52,717 bases of DNA, taken from positions 1 through 52,717 of the forward strand of contig NZ_JAEMVD010000005.1 in NCBI RefSeq assembly GCF_029215975.1. The letters are read 5' to 3'. Both the position numbers and the translations under genes were made by a program. Below the pieces are notes generated by a model. It did not search any database and was not told where the DNA came from. It was given only the letters and a program-made list of their open reading frames with translations. Below, one piece after another: positions 25,066 through 32,627 of the stretch; position 1 is the stretch's first letter; the number at the start of each line of letters is the position of its first letter. The DNA is from Sulfurimonas sp. SAG-AH-194-C20 (lineage in GTDB: Bacteria > Campylobacterota > Campylobacteria > Campylobacterales > Sulfurimonadaceae).

Positions 25066-25953
25066 ATGGCTCACGAACACCAGCATCATGTCTCAACAGA
25101 TATAAAGTCTTCAAGGCTTATATGGGCGATAGTTATAAATATCGCCTTAACATTTGCTCAAATCATTGGTGGCGTTATCTCTGGTAGTCTCGCTCTTATC
25201 GCAGATGCCCTTCACAACCTTAGTGATGCTATCTCTTTAGTTATCGCACTTATCGCACAAAAGATAAGTGTTAAAGAACATGATGCTTATATGACCTTTG
25301 GATACAAGCGTGCAGAAGTCATCGCTGCGTTTACAAACCTTATAACTCTTGTTCTTGTTGGTTTGTATCTTATTTATGAAGCATTTTGGCGTTTAAATGA
25401 GCCTCAAGTCATAGAGGGGTGGATGGTTATTATAGTCGCGAGTGTCGCTTTAGTTATAGATGTTGTAACTGCATTCTTAACATACTCTGTCTCTAAGGGT
25501 AGTATGAATTTACGAGTCGCATTTTTACACAATGTCTCTGATGCCCTTGCTTCTTTAGCTGTAATAATAGCAGGTATCCTTATTTTAAAGTATCAGTGGT
25601 ATTTTGTAGACACTTTTCTTACCTTACTCATTGCATCGTATGTACTGTATCAAGCCTACACAATGCTACCAAGTGTGATAAACATACTTATGCAAGGTGC
25701 ACCAAAAGATATAAACTCAGAAGATGTATTAAAAATTATGCAAGAGACTCAAGGGGTGGTAAACGTACATCATTTACACCTGTGGCAACTCGACGAGCAT
25801 CATAATGCACTAGAAGCACATGTGGTTTTAGAAAATGTAAATAACTTAGAGAGTGTAAAAAAAGAGTTAAAGAGTAAGTTAAAAGCAACTTACTCAATCA
25901 AGCACTCATCTATAGAGTTTGAGGATTCACACTGTGAGGTAGAGCACTGTTAA
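25066..25953 (+). CDS. Cation diffusion facilitator (CzcD-like) metal exporter
   Basis: This 295-residue inner-membrane protein has a His-rich N-terminus (MAHEHQHHVSTD), six membrane segments and a cytoplasmic C-terminal domain with VVNVHHLHLWQLDEHHNALEAHVVL. Metal-site motifs are visible in IADALHNLSDA and FLHNVSDALASL (the paired HxxxD sites of zinc-type CDFs). It exports divalent cations in exchange for protons. Co-transcription with the cobalt chelatase suggests cobalt or cobalt/zinc homeostasis, but the metal is not decided by sequence alone. The end overlaps convergent cbiM by 4 bases. Confidence 0.85.
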   Translation: MAHEHQHHVSTDIKSSRLIWAIVINIALTFAQIIGGVISGSLALIADALHNLSDAISLVIALIAQKISVKEHDAYMTFGYKRAEVIAAFTNLITLVLVGLYLIYEAFWRLNEPQVIEGWMVIIVASVALVIDVVTAFLTYSVSKGSMNLRVAFLHNVSDALASLAVIIAGILILKYQWYFVDTFLTLLIASYVLYQAYTMLPSVINILMQGAPKDINSEDVLKIMQETQGVVNVHHLHLWQLDEHHNALEAHVVLENVNNLESVKKELKSKLKATYSIKHSSIEFEDSHCEVEHC

Positions 25954-26636
25954 GCGGAAGCTTTACAGAGTCTTTTGTCAAATAAAATAGTTGTACATTC
26001 ATCTGTTTTGTGAAATGCTTTTACAGCTGTTAAAACTGCCATGTCTACAAGTGGTTCAAGTAAAACTACACCCATGTAAGCACCGCCAAAAGTAGCTACA
26101 TTTTCTATATTCGTTACACTAAATCCTTGACCGTAAAATGCCCAAAATGCAACCCATGAAACAACTGCACCTTCCCATACTAGTGACATCTTTAACATCT
26201 GAGAATATGTGATATCTTTATAAGCTGTTTTAGCAGGAACTATTTTTTTCATAGCCATATCCAAAATCATCATACTTGCAAGAAGTGTTGTAACATTTAT
26301 ACCGTACTGTGGCAGGTCAAACTGTGCAAAAAATAATCCTTGAATAGCTAAACCAAGTGCTAATCCAATAGCTGCTGGAGCAAGTCCAAATACTAAAAAT
26401 ATAGTTGTACCTAAAATAAGGTGAACTTCACTTACACCAATAGGATAATGGGGTAAAACCTCAAAACAAAAGAATACTACGATAGTTGCGATAATACTTT
26501 TTAAAAGAAGTGAAATGATTCCATTTTCTCTCATGTTGTCAAACGCCACCTTTGCAGTAGCACCAAATACAGCTGCTGCTGTTCCATAACTAAGGAGCAT
26601 TTTTGCTCCATCTACTACACCTGCTTCTATATGCAT
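25950..26636 (-). CDS. cbiM: CbiM-like cobalt transport substrate-binding membrane protein
   Basis: This 228-residue polytopic membrane protein starts MHIEAGVVDGAK. The second-residue His and the following loop are the metal ligands in CbiM/NikM. GVSEVHLILGTTIFLVFGLAPAAIGLALGLAIQ is the CbiM core, and a further conserved part follows with FDLPQYGINVTTLLASM. In ECF importers CbiM works with CbiN, CbiQ and the CbiO ATPase, none of which is in this window. Here it is third in an operon with cbtB and cbtA under a B12 riboswitch. Confidence 0.82.
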   Translation of the reverse strand: MHIEAGVVDGAKMLLSYGTAAAVFGATAKVAFDNMRENGIISLLLKSIIATIVVFFCFEVLPHYPIGVSEVHLILGTTIFLVFGLAPAAIGLALGLAIQGLFFAQFDLPQYGINVTTLLASMMILDMAMKKIVPAKTAYKDITYSQMLKMSLVWEGAVVSWVAFWAFYGQGFSVTNIENVATFGGAYMGVVLLEPLVDMAVLTAVKAFHKTDECTTILFDKRLCKASA

Positions 26637-26657
26637 ATGTTTATCCTTTTAATTAAT

Positions 26658-27362
26658 TTAAATATACTGTGGTGCGAACTTCTTATAAAAAGATGCACTG
26701 ATAGCTCCTAAAGAGAGCCAAAAAATAGCATTTATAACAAAACTAGTCTGTACAAATGTCTCAAAAAGTTCAAGAGGAGCTGTTCCTGCATGAAACTCTG
26801 GATGTGGCGCACCCACTATATGTGGTGCAAGTATCACGACTACTGCTAAGGCTTTATAGAGAATATTTTTACTAAAATACAAAACTCCAAAGCCTACTAG
26901 AGAAGCAAGAACTGTTGAGACCCACCATATTTGACGAGACTCTAAACTTGCGGCTAATGTTCCAGGTAGTTCAGGTGTAAGACCGATACTTGGTAGGAAA
27001 AAAAAGCTCATGTATCCTACCGCACCTACAAGCATGCCTTTAAATACAGTAAGTTCTTGGAGATAAAGGTAAACGCCACAGAGTAAAAATGTAAAACCCA
27101 TAGCTAGAACAAAGTTTGTAACAAATGTAAAAAAGAGTCTTTGTGCTCCATCTGCTGGTGCCCAGGCCTCTTCTTCCTCTGCTTCATGTGTATCACTAAT
27201 TTTTACTTCATTGTTGTTTACATAGTTTATAAGTTTGCCGTCTTCAAACTGTTCTGCATGTAAAATAAGAGGAATACTACTAAAAGATTGAAGCAGTGTA
27301 AAAATCCCACTCCCTATAAAACCTGTTAAAAGTACTGTATAAAAAATCTGTTTTAGTGACAT
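26658..27362 (-). CDS. cbtA: Cobalt transporter subunit CbtA
   Basis: This 234-residue protein has about five to six hydrophobic segments. The start is SLKQIFYTVLLTGFIGSGIFT; it has PADGAQRLFFTFVTNFVLAMGF, LPSIGLTPELPG and APHIVGAPHPEF, all features of CbtA, a predicted B12-regulated cobalt permease. The ATG overlaps the end of cbtB by 10 bases, so the pair is translationally coupled. An acidic stretch (HEAEEEEAW) between the first two helices may collect metal outside the membrane. Confidence 0.87.
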   Translation of the reverse strand: MSLKQIFYTVLLTGFIGSGIFTLLQSFSSIPLILHAEQFEDGKLINYVNNNEVKISDTHEAEEEEAWAPADGAQRLFFTFVTNFVLAMGFTFLLCGVYLYLQELTVFKGMLVGAVGYMSFFFLPSIGLTPELPGTLAASLESRQIWWVSTVLASLVGFGVLYFSKNILYKALAVVVILAPHIVGAPHPEFHAGTAPLELFETFVQTSFVINAIFWLSLGAISASFYKKFAPQYI

Positions 27363-27529
27363 GGAAAAGCCGAAGTGTGTCTTACATCATGTGCGGCATT
27401 GTGAAGTTGCATTGGTGAAGAGAGTGCTACTAAATAAACTAGTACAATTCCTACTGATACAGTTACAAAAGCCATTGTCGTTTTTGAGAGTGTTTGTGTT
27501 GTGCTTTTGGCACCTATTGTTTGATTCAT
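27353..27529 (-). CDS. cbtB: Cobalt transporter subunit CbtB
   Basis: This small protein of about 58 residues has a single membrane helix (MAFVTVSVGIVLVYLVAL) and the diagnostic His-rich tail HNAAHDVRHTSAFPCH, the presumed metal-binding site of CbtB. ATG at 27529 is preferred because AGGAG lies 6 bases upstream; an adjacent ATG at 27532 is too close. It is the first gene of the cbtB-cbtA-cbiM operon and its ribosome site can be masked by the riboswitch expression platform. Confidence 0.88.
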   Translation of the reverse strand: MNQTIGAKSTTQTLSKTTMAFVTVSVGIVLVYLVALSSPMQLHNAAHDVRHTSAFPCH

Positions 27530-27535
27530 CATATT

Positions 27536-27556
27536 CTCCTTAATTGTAAGAAGCAA
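27536..27556 (-). promoter_or_regulatory. Riboswitch expression platform: anti-SD hairpin over cbtB ribosome site
   Basis: CTTCTT (27553-27548) can pair with AAGGAG (27541-27536), burying the cbtB ribosome site behind a 6-base loop. The overlapping TTGCTT (27556-27551) can instead pair with AAGCAA (27599-27594), the same bases that form the kissing hairpin. This predicts translational OFF control by bound B12. Confidence 0.65.
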
Positions 27557-27580
27557 TACTCTATTTACTTATGTCAATCT

Positions 27581-27700
27581 AGCAAATAACCCGTTGCTTA
27601 GTTAATGTTTTATACTTTAATCGATCTGGCTTGACTACACAAATGTAGCTTACAGTTCCGGGAGAGCTAAGGATTTTCACCTTGATTCTTTTAAAGTTTA
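27581..27700 (-). ncRNA. Cobalamin (B12) riboswitch aptamer
   Basis: The minus strand reads AAGGTGAAAATCC, then TCTCCCGGAACTGTAAGC, a CTACA/TGTAG hairpin and AGTCAAGCCAGATCGA, matching the order and core of the B12-box/cobalamin riboswitch. Loop L5 CCCG (27662-27659) is complementary to CGGG (27593-27590) in the loop of a downstream AGCAA/TTGCT hairpin (27598-27581). That is the kissing interaction typical of this class. It sits 52 bases before the cbtB start and so links cobalt import to B12 level. Confidence 0.88.
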
Positions 27701-27706
27701 AGTAAA

Positions 27707-27712
27707 ATTATA
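27707..27712 (-). promoter_or_regulatory. -10 element of the cbtB operon
   Basis: Minus-strand TATAAT just ahead of the riboswitch would place the transcript start near 27700. A second TATAAT on the plus strand at 27734-27739 points the other way, toward the short ORF and the porin. The roughly 400-base stretch 27557-27960 thus holds the riboswitch, two divergent promoters and a short ORF. Confidence 0.55.
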
Positions 27713-27762
27713 ACACAATAAATTTTCTCACGCTATAATTGCGAAAAAATTCGAGAGAGACT

Positions 27763-27918
27763 ATGCATATTCCTAAAGGTTTTGGAAAAAACTACTTTTC
27801 ATTAGCAGCGATACAAGCCTATGTATCTCTGCAAAAGATATATGCCGATGTCTCTTCAGTTTGTACTTTAAGTGGAAAACCACTTAGACTACAGATAAAC
27901 TCTCCTCCCTCATCATAA
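27763..27918 (+). CDS. Short hypothetical ORF (51 codons)
   Basis: ATG at 27763 follows GAGAGAGA by a few bases and a perfect -10 at 27734-27739. The 51-residue product begins MHIPKGFGKNYFSLAAIQAY and has one Cys. There is no signal peptide or membrane span and no family was recognised. Promoter, ribosome site and balanced composition support it. It lies between the riboswitch promoter and the porin, 42 bases upstream of the latter. It could also be a leader of the porin transcript. Confidence 0.45.
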   Translation: MHIPKGFGKNYFSLAAIQAYVSLQKIYADVSSVCTLSGKPLRLQINSPPSS

Positions 27919-27960
27919 TTTAGACTTAATAAACCCCATATAAATATAACAGGATAGATT

Positions 27961-29217
27961 ATGACAAGAACAATAAAAAGTGCACTTTTTTTGGCACTTC
28001 TAACAACAAATATATATGCTCACATATCGATAGATAACAACGATACAAAAAGAGAGAGAATACACTCTCCAAGAAAGGCGATAGATAACCTAACACAGTT
28101 TGAAGATAAAGCAGTGACAAATGTAAACAGTTTTAAAAAGATGTTTTTAGAAACAAAAGTAAGTGGACAATTAAAGGCTTTGTATGCTCCTTATGACTAC
28201 AAAAATAAACAAGATACTTACACAACTGCTGTAGGTGCTATTATTAAGTATGAACTTGGTGAATTTAATGGCTTTAATGCAGCAGTATCAGTGTTTACTT
28301 CTCATGATGTAGGCATCGCTACGGGAAGTGGTAGTGTGCAAAATCCTGAAATATCCTCTTCAAATGGCTCTTACACAGAACTCGGTGAGGCTTATTTAAA
28401 TTATGTTTATGAAGATTTTAACATTCGCTTAGGAAGACAAGTTATAGACACTCCTCTTGCAGATAGTGATGAAATACGAATGAATAAAAATAGTTTTGAA
28501 GCTTATCTTTTAACATATAACTTAAATGGATTTGAGTTTATGACTGGATATTTAAACTCTTGGCAGGGTTATGATGCAGGTCTTGATGATGGATGGGTAA
28601 GTGCAGGTACAAATGGTACTAAGCTAATCGGGGTAAGTTATGATGAAACGTTAGAGTTTAATGCTTGGTTTTATAACATAACGGGGGAGACAGACTCTCT
28701 CTACATCGATGGAGGTTTCGCTTATGACTTTAACGAAGATTTTGCGATTCATACTATGGTACAATACTTAGATCAAAAAGAGCTTGAAAATAGTGGTGTT
28801 GAGACATTAATCTATGGTGGCTTGTTTGAGTTTATAGCTTATGGTGTCGGTTTAAATATAGCTTATGATAAAGCCTTGACTCAGCAAGGAAAACATAGTT
28901 TTAGTGGTCTCGGTGGCGGGACACTTTTTACAAGTATGGACACTATGATACTTGATGACATTATCCAAGATGAAGATACTGATGCTTTGGTATATGGACT
29001 CACATATGAAACACAAAATTTTAGTTTTTTATATGCAAATGGAGACTTTAAAAACACTACATACCATGTAAAAGAGCAAGATATTACTTTGGAGTATCAT
29101 GTCGATAAAGATTTTTTGATTGCTTGTATATATGCAACGCAAGAAGATGCTAAAAGCATAAGTAAAACAGACTTTGATTGGGATAGAATACAGCTAATTC
29201 TTAACTATACTTTTTAG
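27961..29217 (+). CDS. Outer-membrane porin (OprD/Campylobacter MOMP-like)
   Basis: This 418-residue protein has a signal peptide (TIKSALFLALLTTNIYA, cleavage about residue 20). It is followed by alternating amphipathic strands such as FNIRLGRQVIDTPLADSD and FEFMTGYLNSWQGYD, and the C-terminal residue is Phe in ILNYTF, the BamA recognition type. This fits OprD-like porins of Campylobacterota. AGGAT precedes the ATG. Substrate is unknown. Its place next to the cobalt-uptake operon raises the possibility of B12 or metal-related uptake, but nothing in the protein proves this. Confidence 0.78.
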   Translation: MTRTIKSALFLALLTTNIYAHISIDNNDTKRERIHSPRKAIDNLTQFEDKAVTNVNSFKKMFLETKVSGQLKALYAPYDYKNKQDTYTTAVGAIIKYELGEFNGFNAAVSVFTSHDVGIATGSGSVQNPEISSSNGSYTELGEAYLNYVYEDFNIRLGRQVIDTPLADSDEIRMNKNSFEAYLLTYNLNGFEFMTGYLNSWQGYDAGLDDGWVSAGTNGTKLIGVSYDETLEFNAWFYNITGETDSLYIDGGFAYDFNEDFAIHTMVQYLDQKELENSGVETLIYGGLFEFIAYGVGLNIAYDKALTQQGKHSFSGLGGGTLFTSMDTMILDDIIQDEDTDALVYGLTYETQNFSFLYANGDFKNTTYHVKEQDITLEYHVDKDFLIACIYATQEDAKSISKTDFDWDRIQLILNYTF

Positions 29218-29268
29218 AGTATATGCTTCATCTATCTATAGATGTTAAGAAAGACTAAAAGGTGCAAA

Positions 29269-30000
29269 ATGTTTGAAAACTATGAACTAGAGATACTTTA
29301 TAAAGATGAGTATTTAGTAGCCATAAATAAACCGACAGGATTACTTGTACATAAGTCTATGATAGACAAACATGAGATATATTTTGCTATGAAAATACTG
29401 AGTAAGCAGATAGGGAAATGGGTCTATCCCATTCATAGACTCGATAAACCAACATCAGGGGTTTTACTCTTTGCACTTGATTCTCACACTGCAAAACTTA
29501 TGAGTGAGCAGTTCTCTTCTCATGCAATTGAGAAGACATATATTGCCATTGGGCGAGGGTATGTAGCAGAAGAAGGTGTGATAGAACATGCACTCCTTGA
29601 AAAACTTGACAAGATAAGCGACAGAGATAAAAGTAAGACACAAGAAGCTAAAGAGGCAAGTACTGCGTTTAGATGTTTAGGACAAGTTGAGATAGATGCT
29701 AAAGTAGGCAGATATGACACAGTACGTTACTCACTAGTTGAGTTAAAACCTCGAACAGGACGGAAACATCAGCTTCGTCGACATATGAAACATATAAACC
29801 ATCATCTTTTAGGTGACACTAAATATGGAAGAGGGGAGCATAATAAGTTTGTTAGAGAGAGGTATGAGATGCATAGACTAATGCTTCATGCTCTGCGTTT
29901 AGAAGTTAAACACCTGTATACAGAGGAGAGTCTTGTAATCCAAGCTCCTCTTGATGAGGTGTTTTTGAGAGTTCTAAAAGAGTTTAAGTTTAGTATGTAA
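29269..30000 (+). CDS. truC: RluA-family tRNA pseudouridine(65) synthase TruC
   Basis: This synthase of about 243 residues has LEILYKDEYLVAINKPTGLLVHKS, the catalytic HRLDKPTSGVLLFAL with the essential Asp, VELKPRTGRKHQLRRHMKHINHHLLGD, and HRLMLHALRL. The paired GRYDTVRYSLVEL and LDKISDRDKSK segments resemble TruC rather than RluA or RluD. ATG at 29269 is chosen for its AAAGG site; an in-frame ATG at 29242 would add nine residues unlike the family. It isomerises U65 in tRNA-Asp in E. coli. Confidence 0.85.
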   Translation: MFENYELEILYKDEYLVAINKPTGLLVHKSMIDKHEIYFAMKILSKQIGKWVYPIHRLDKPTSGVLLFALDSHTAKLMSEQFSSHAIEKTYIAIGRGYVAEEGVIEHALLEKLDKISDRDKSKTQEAKEASTAFRCLGQVEIDAKVGRYDTVRYSLVELKPRTGRKHQLRRHMKHINHHLLGDTKYGRGEHNKFVRERYEMHRLMLHALRLEVKHLYTEESLVIQAPLDEVFLRVLKEFKFSM

Positions 30001-30062
30001 AGTAGTTGTTTTGATTTTGTTATAATGTACTATAATTGAAAAAAATAATATAAAGAGAATAC

Positions 30063-32618
30063 ATGAGTGAAATAAAAGAGATATACCTACACAACTACAC
30101 AAAACCAGCCTTTAGTATTGAGAATATAAACTTAGAGTTTGACTTGTTTGAAGAGTATGCAGTGGTTACTTCTAGCATGAAGATACAAAAGAGTGATGAA
30201 GCTGAGAAGCACTTAAGACTTGATAGTATAGATCTTGAGTTAGTCTCTCTTTATATCAACGGTTTAGAGTTAGATGATAGTCGTTATATCATAGAGAGCG
30301 AGAGCTTAACTATACTTAATGTTCCCGCTGCGTTTAGCATAAAAATAATCAATAAAATTTACCCACAAAACAATACAGAACTAGAAGGACTTTACAAGTC
30401 AGGTGATATTTTCTGTACTCAAAACGAACCTGAAGGTTTTCGCCGTATAACTCCATACTTAGACCGTCCTGATGTTATGAGTGTTTTTACGACAACAGTT
30501 ATAGCAGATAAGAGTAAGTACCCTGTACTTTTAAGTAATGGTAATAAAAAAGAGAGTACTAACTTAGATGATGGACGACACTCTGTTACTTGGCTTGACC
30601 CACATAAAAAACCATCATACCTTTTTGCTTTAGTAGCAGGAGATTTGGGAAGCATAAGTGATGCGTTTACGACAGCTTCTGGTGAGAACGTAGAGTTAAA
30701 TATCTACTGCGACAAAGGGAATGAGTCTAAATGTCACCATGCCATGAAGTCCCTCAAAGAGGCTATGACTTGGGATGAAGAAAAATATGGTCGTGAGTAT
30801 GACTTAGAGATTTATAATATAGTAGCCGTAGATAGTTTTAACATGGGAGCGATGGAAAACAAAGGTCTAAACATCTTTAACTCCGCTTATGTTTTAGCAG
30901 ATGCAGATACGGCTAGTGATGTAAACTTTATGGGTATACAGTCAGTTATAGCACATGAGTATTTCCATAACTGGACAGGAAACCGTATCACTTGTAGAGA
31001 TTGGTTTCAGCTTACACTAAAAGAAGGACTAACAGTCTTTCGTGACCAATGTTTTAGCGCGGATTTAAACTCTAAAGAAGTACAACGAATAGAAGATGTC
31101 AAGTCACTTCGCGAACGCCAGTTTGTTGAAGATGCTTCACCTACCTCTCACCCAATCCAGCCAAAGTCTTACATAAGCATGAACAACTTTTACACAGCAA
31201 CTGTGTATGAAAAAGGTGCAGAAGTTATACGAATGATTCACACACTTTTAGGTGATGAGAACTATAGAAAAGCGACAGACTTATACTTTGAGAGTTTTGA
31301 TGGACAGGCAGTAACTACGGATGATTTTCTTTGGGCAATGTCTAAGACTTCTGGAGTGGACTTGACCGCATTTAAAAACTGGTATCACCAGAGTGGAACA
31401 CCAAAACTTTCTGTAACTGAGCATTTTTCTAATGAAACTTACTCTTTAACACTTACTCAGACTGTACCAAATACAGTAGATGGAACTGCTCAAAAACCTT
31501 TTTACTACCCTTTAAAGATAGCTCTTCTTGATGTTCAAGGTAAAGAAGTTGTAAATGAGATGCTCATTATCTCTAAAGACACAGAGACTTTTGTTTATAA
31601 AGACTTGGATGAAAAACCAGTGCTTTCTATCAACAGAGATTTTACAGCTCCTATCATAATAGAACAAGAGAATGTAGAGTTTGCATTTTTGATAGAGCAT
31701 GATACAAACAGTTTTATCAAGTATGAGGCAACACAAGCATTTGCTATAGAGACAATAGAGTCTATGATGAAAGGTTCTCCTATAAACCCTGCGTTTACAG
31801 AGTCATTTGGCAAACTCTTGAGTTTAGATACAGACCTCTCGTATAAGGCACTCCTTTTAGAACTACCATCCGTTTCTACTCTTATGCAGAGACAAAAAGA
31901 AGTGGATTTTGAACCGATATATGAAGCTAAAGAGAAACTAGCAAAACATTTAGCTCTTACATACGAAGAAGAACTTCTTGCACTATATAAAGCACATCAT
32001 CAAACAGATGCTGAGTTAGATAGCTTAAATATGGGTAAACGCAGCCTGAAAAATAGACTACTTCGTATATTGAGTGCAAATGAAACAGAAAAAAATGCAC
32101 TTTTAGCAAAAAAACAATATGAAGAATCACAAAGTATGAGTGACAGAGTTGTAGCACTAGATATACTTGAAAATACTCATCCTGAGTTCGCGTCAGTAGC
32201 TCATGCCGACTTTTACTCTAAGTATAAAGACCAGACACTTGTTATGAACAAGTACTTCGCAATTTTAGCATCATCACATAGAGAGGGAACACTTGACCGT
32301 GTTCAAGCCCTCCAAAATGATGAGGTTTACGATGAAAAAGTACCAAACCTTGTTCGCTCACTCATAGGTGTTTTCGCAAGAAACTATAAACACTTTCATG
32401 CAAAAGATGGATATGGTTACTCTTTTGTGTGTGATAAAATTATAGAGATAGACAAGATAAATGCACAGATGGCTTCAGGCTTGGCAGGTGCATTTAAAAT
32501 CTACACTAAAATGAACAGAGTAAATAAAGAGCTGATGAAAAAAGAGTTAGAACGAGTTCTCTCAACAAAGGACCTTTCTAAAAACAGTTTTGAGATAATC
32601 AGTAAAATTCTTAAATAA
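30063..32618 (+). CDS. pepN: Aminopeptidase N (M1 zinc metallopeptidase)
   Basis: This 851-residue cytoplasmic peptidase has the GAMEN exopeptidase motif at 262-266 and the zinc site HEYFH (298-302) with the third ligand Glu 321 in LTLKEGLTV. The catalytic N-terminal half is followed by the alpha-helical C-terminal domain of the E. coli-type enzyme. Length is normal. Two TATAAT-like hexamers and AAAGAG precede the ATG. It removes N-terminal residues from small peptides. The hybrid kinase gene follows after 9 bases and is likely co-transcribed. Confidence 0.96.
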   Translation: MSEIKEIYLHNYTKPAFSIENINLEFDLFEEYAVVTSSMKIQKSDEAEKHLRLDSIDLELVSLYINGLELDDSRYIIESESLTILNVPAAFSIKIINKIYPQNNTELEGLYKSGDIFCTQNEPEGFRRITPYLDRPDVMSVFTTTVIADKSKYPVLLSNGNKKESTNLDDGRHSVTWLDPHKKPSYLFALVAGDLGSISDAFTTASGENVELNIYCDKGNESKCHHAMKSLKEAMTWDEEKYGREYDLEIYNIVAVDSFNMGAMENKGLNIFNSAYVLADADTASDVNFMGIQSVIAHEYFHNWTGNRITCRDWFQLTLKEGLTVFRDQCFSADLNSKEVQRIEDVKSLRERQFVEDASPTSHPIQPKSYISMNNFYTATVYEKGAEVIRMIHTLLGDENYRKATDLYFESFDGQAVTTDDFLWAMSKTSGVDLTAFKNWYHQSGTPKLSVTEHFSNETYSLTLTQTVPNTVDGTAQKPFYYPLKIALLDVQGKEVVNEMLIISKDTETFVYKDLDEKPVLSINRDFTAPIIIEQENVEFAFLIEHDTNSFIKYEATQAFAIETIESMMKGSPINPAFTESFGKLLSLDTDLSYKALLLELPSVSTLMQRQKEVDFEPIYEAKEKLAKHLALTYEEELLALYKAHHQTDAELDSLNMGKRSLKNRLLRILSANETEKNALLAKKQYEESQSMSDRVVALDILENTHPEFASVAHADFYSKYKDQTLVMNKYFAILASSHREGTLDRVQALQNDEVYDEKVPNLVRSLIGVFARNYKHFHAKDGYGYSFVCDKIIEIDKINAQMASGLAGAFKIYTKMNRVNKELMKKELERVLSTKDLSKNSFEIISKILK

Positions 32619-32627
32619 AGAGTAAAA

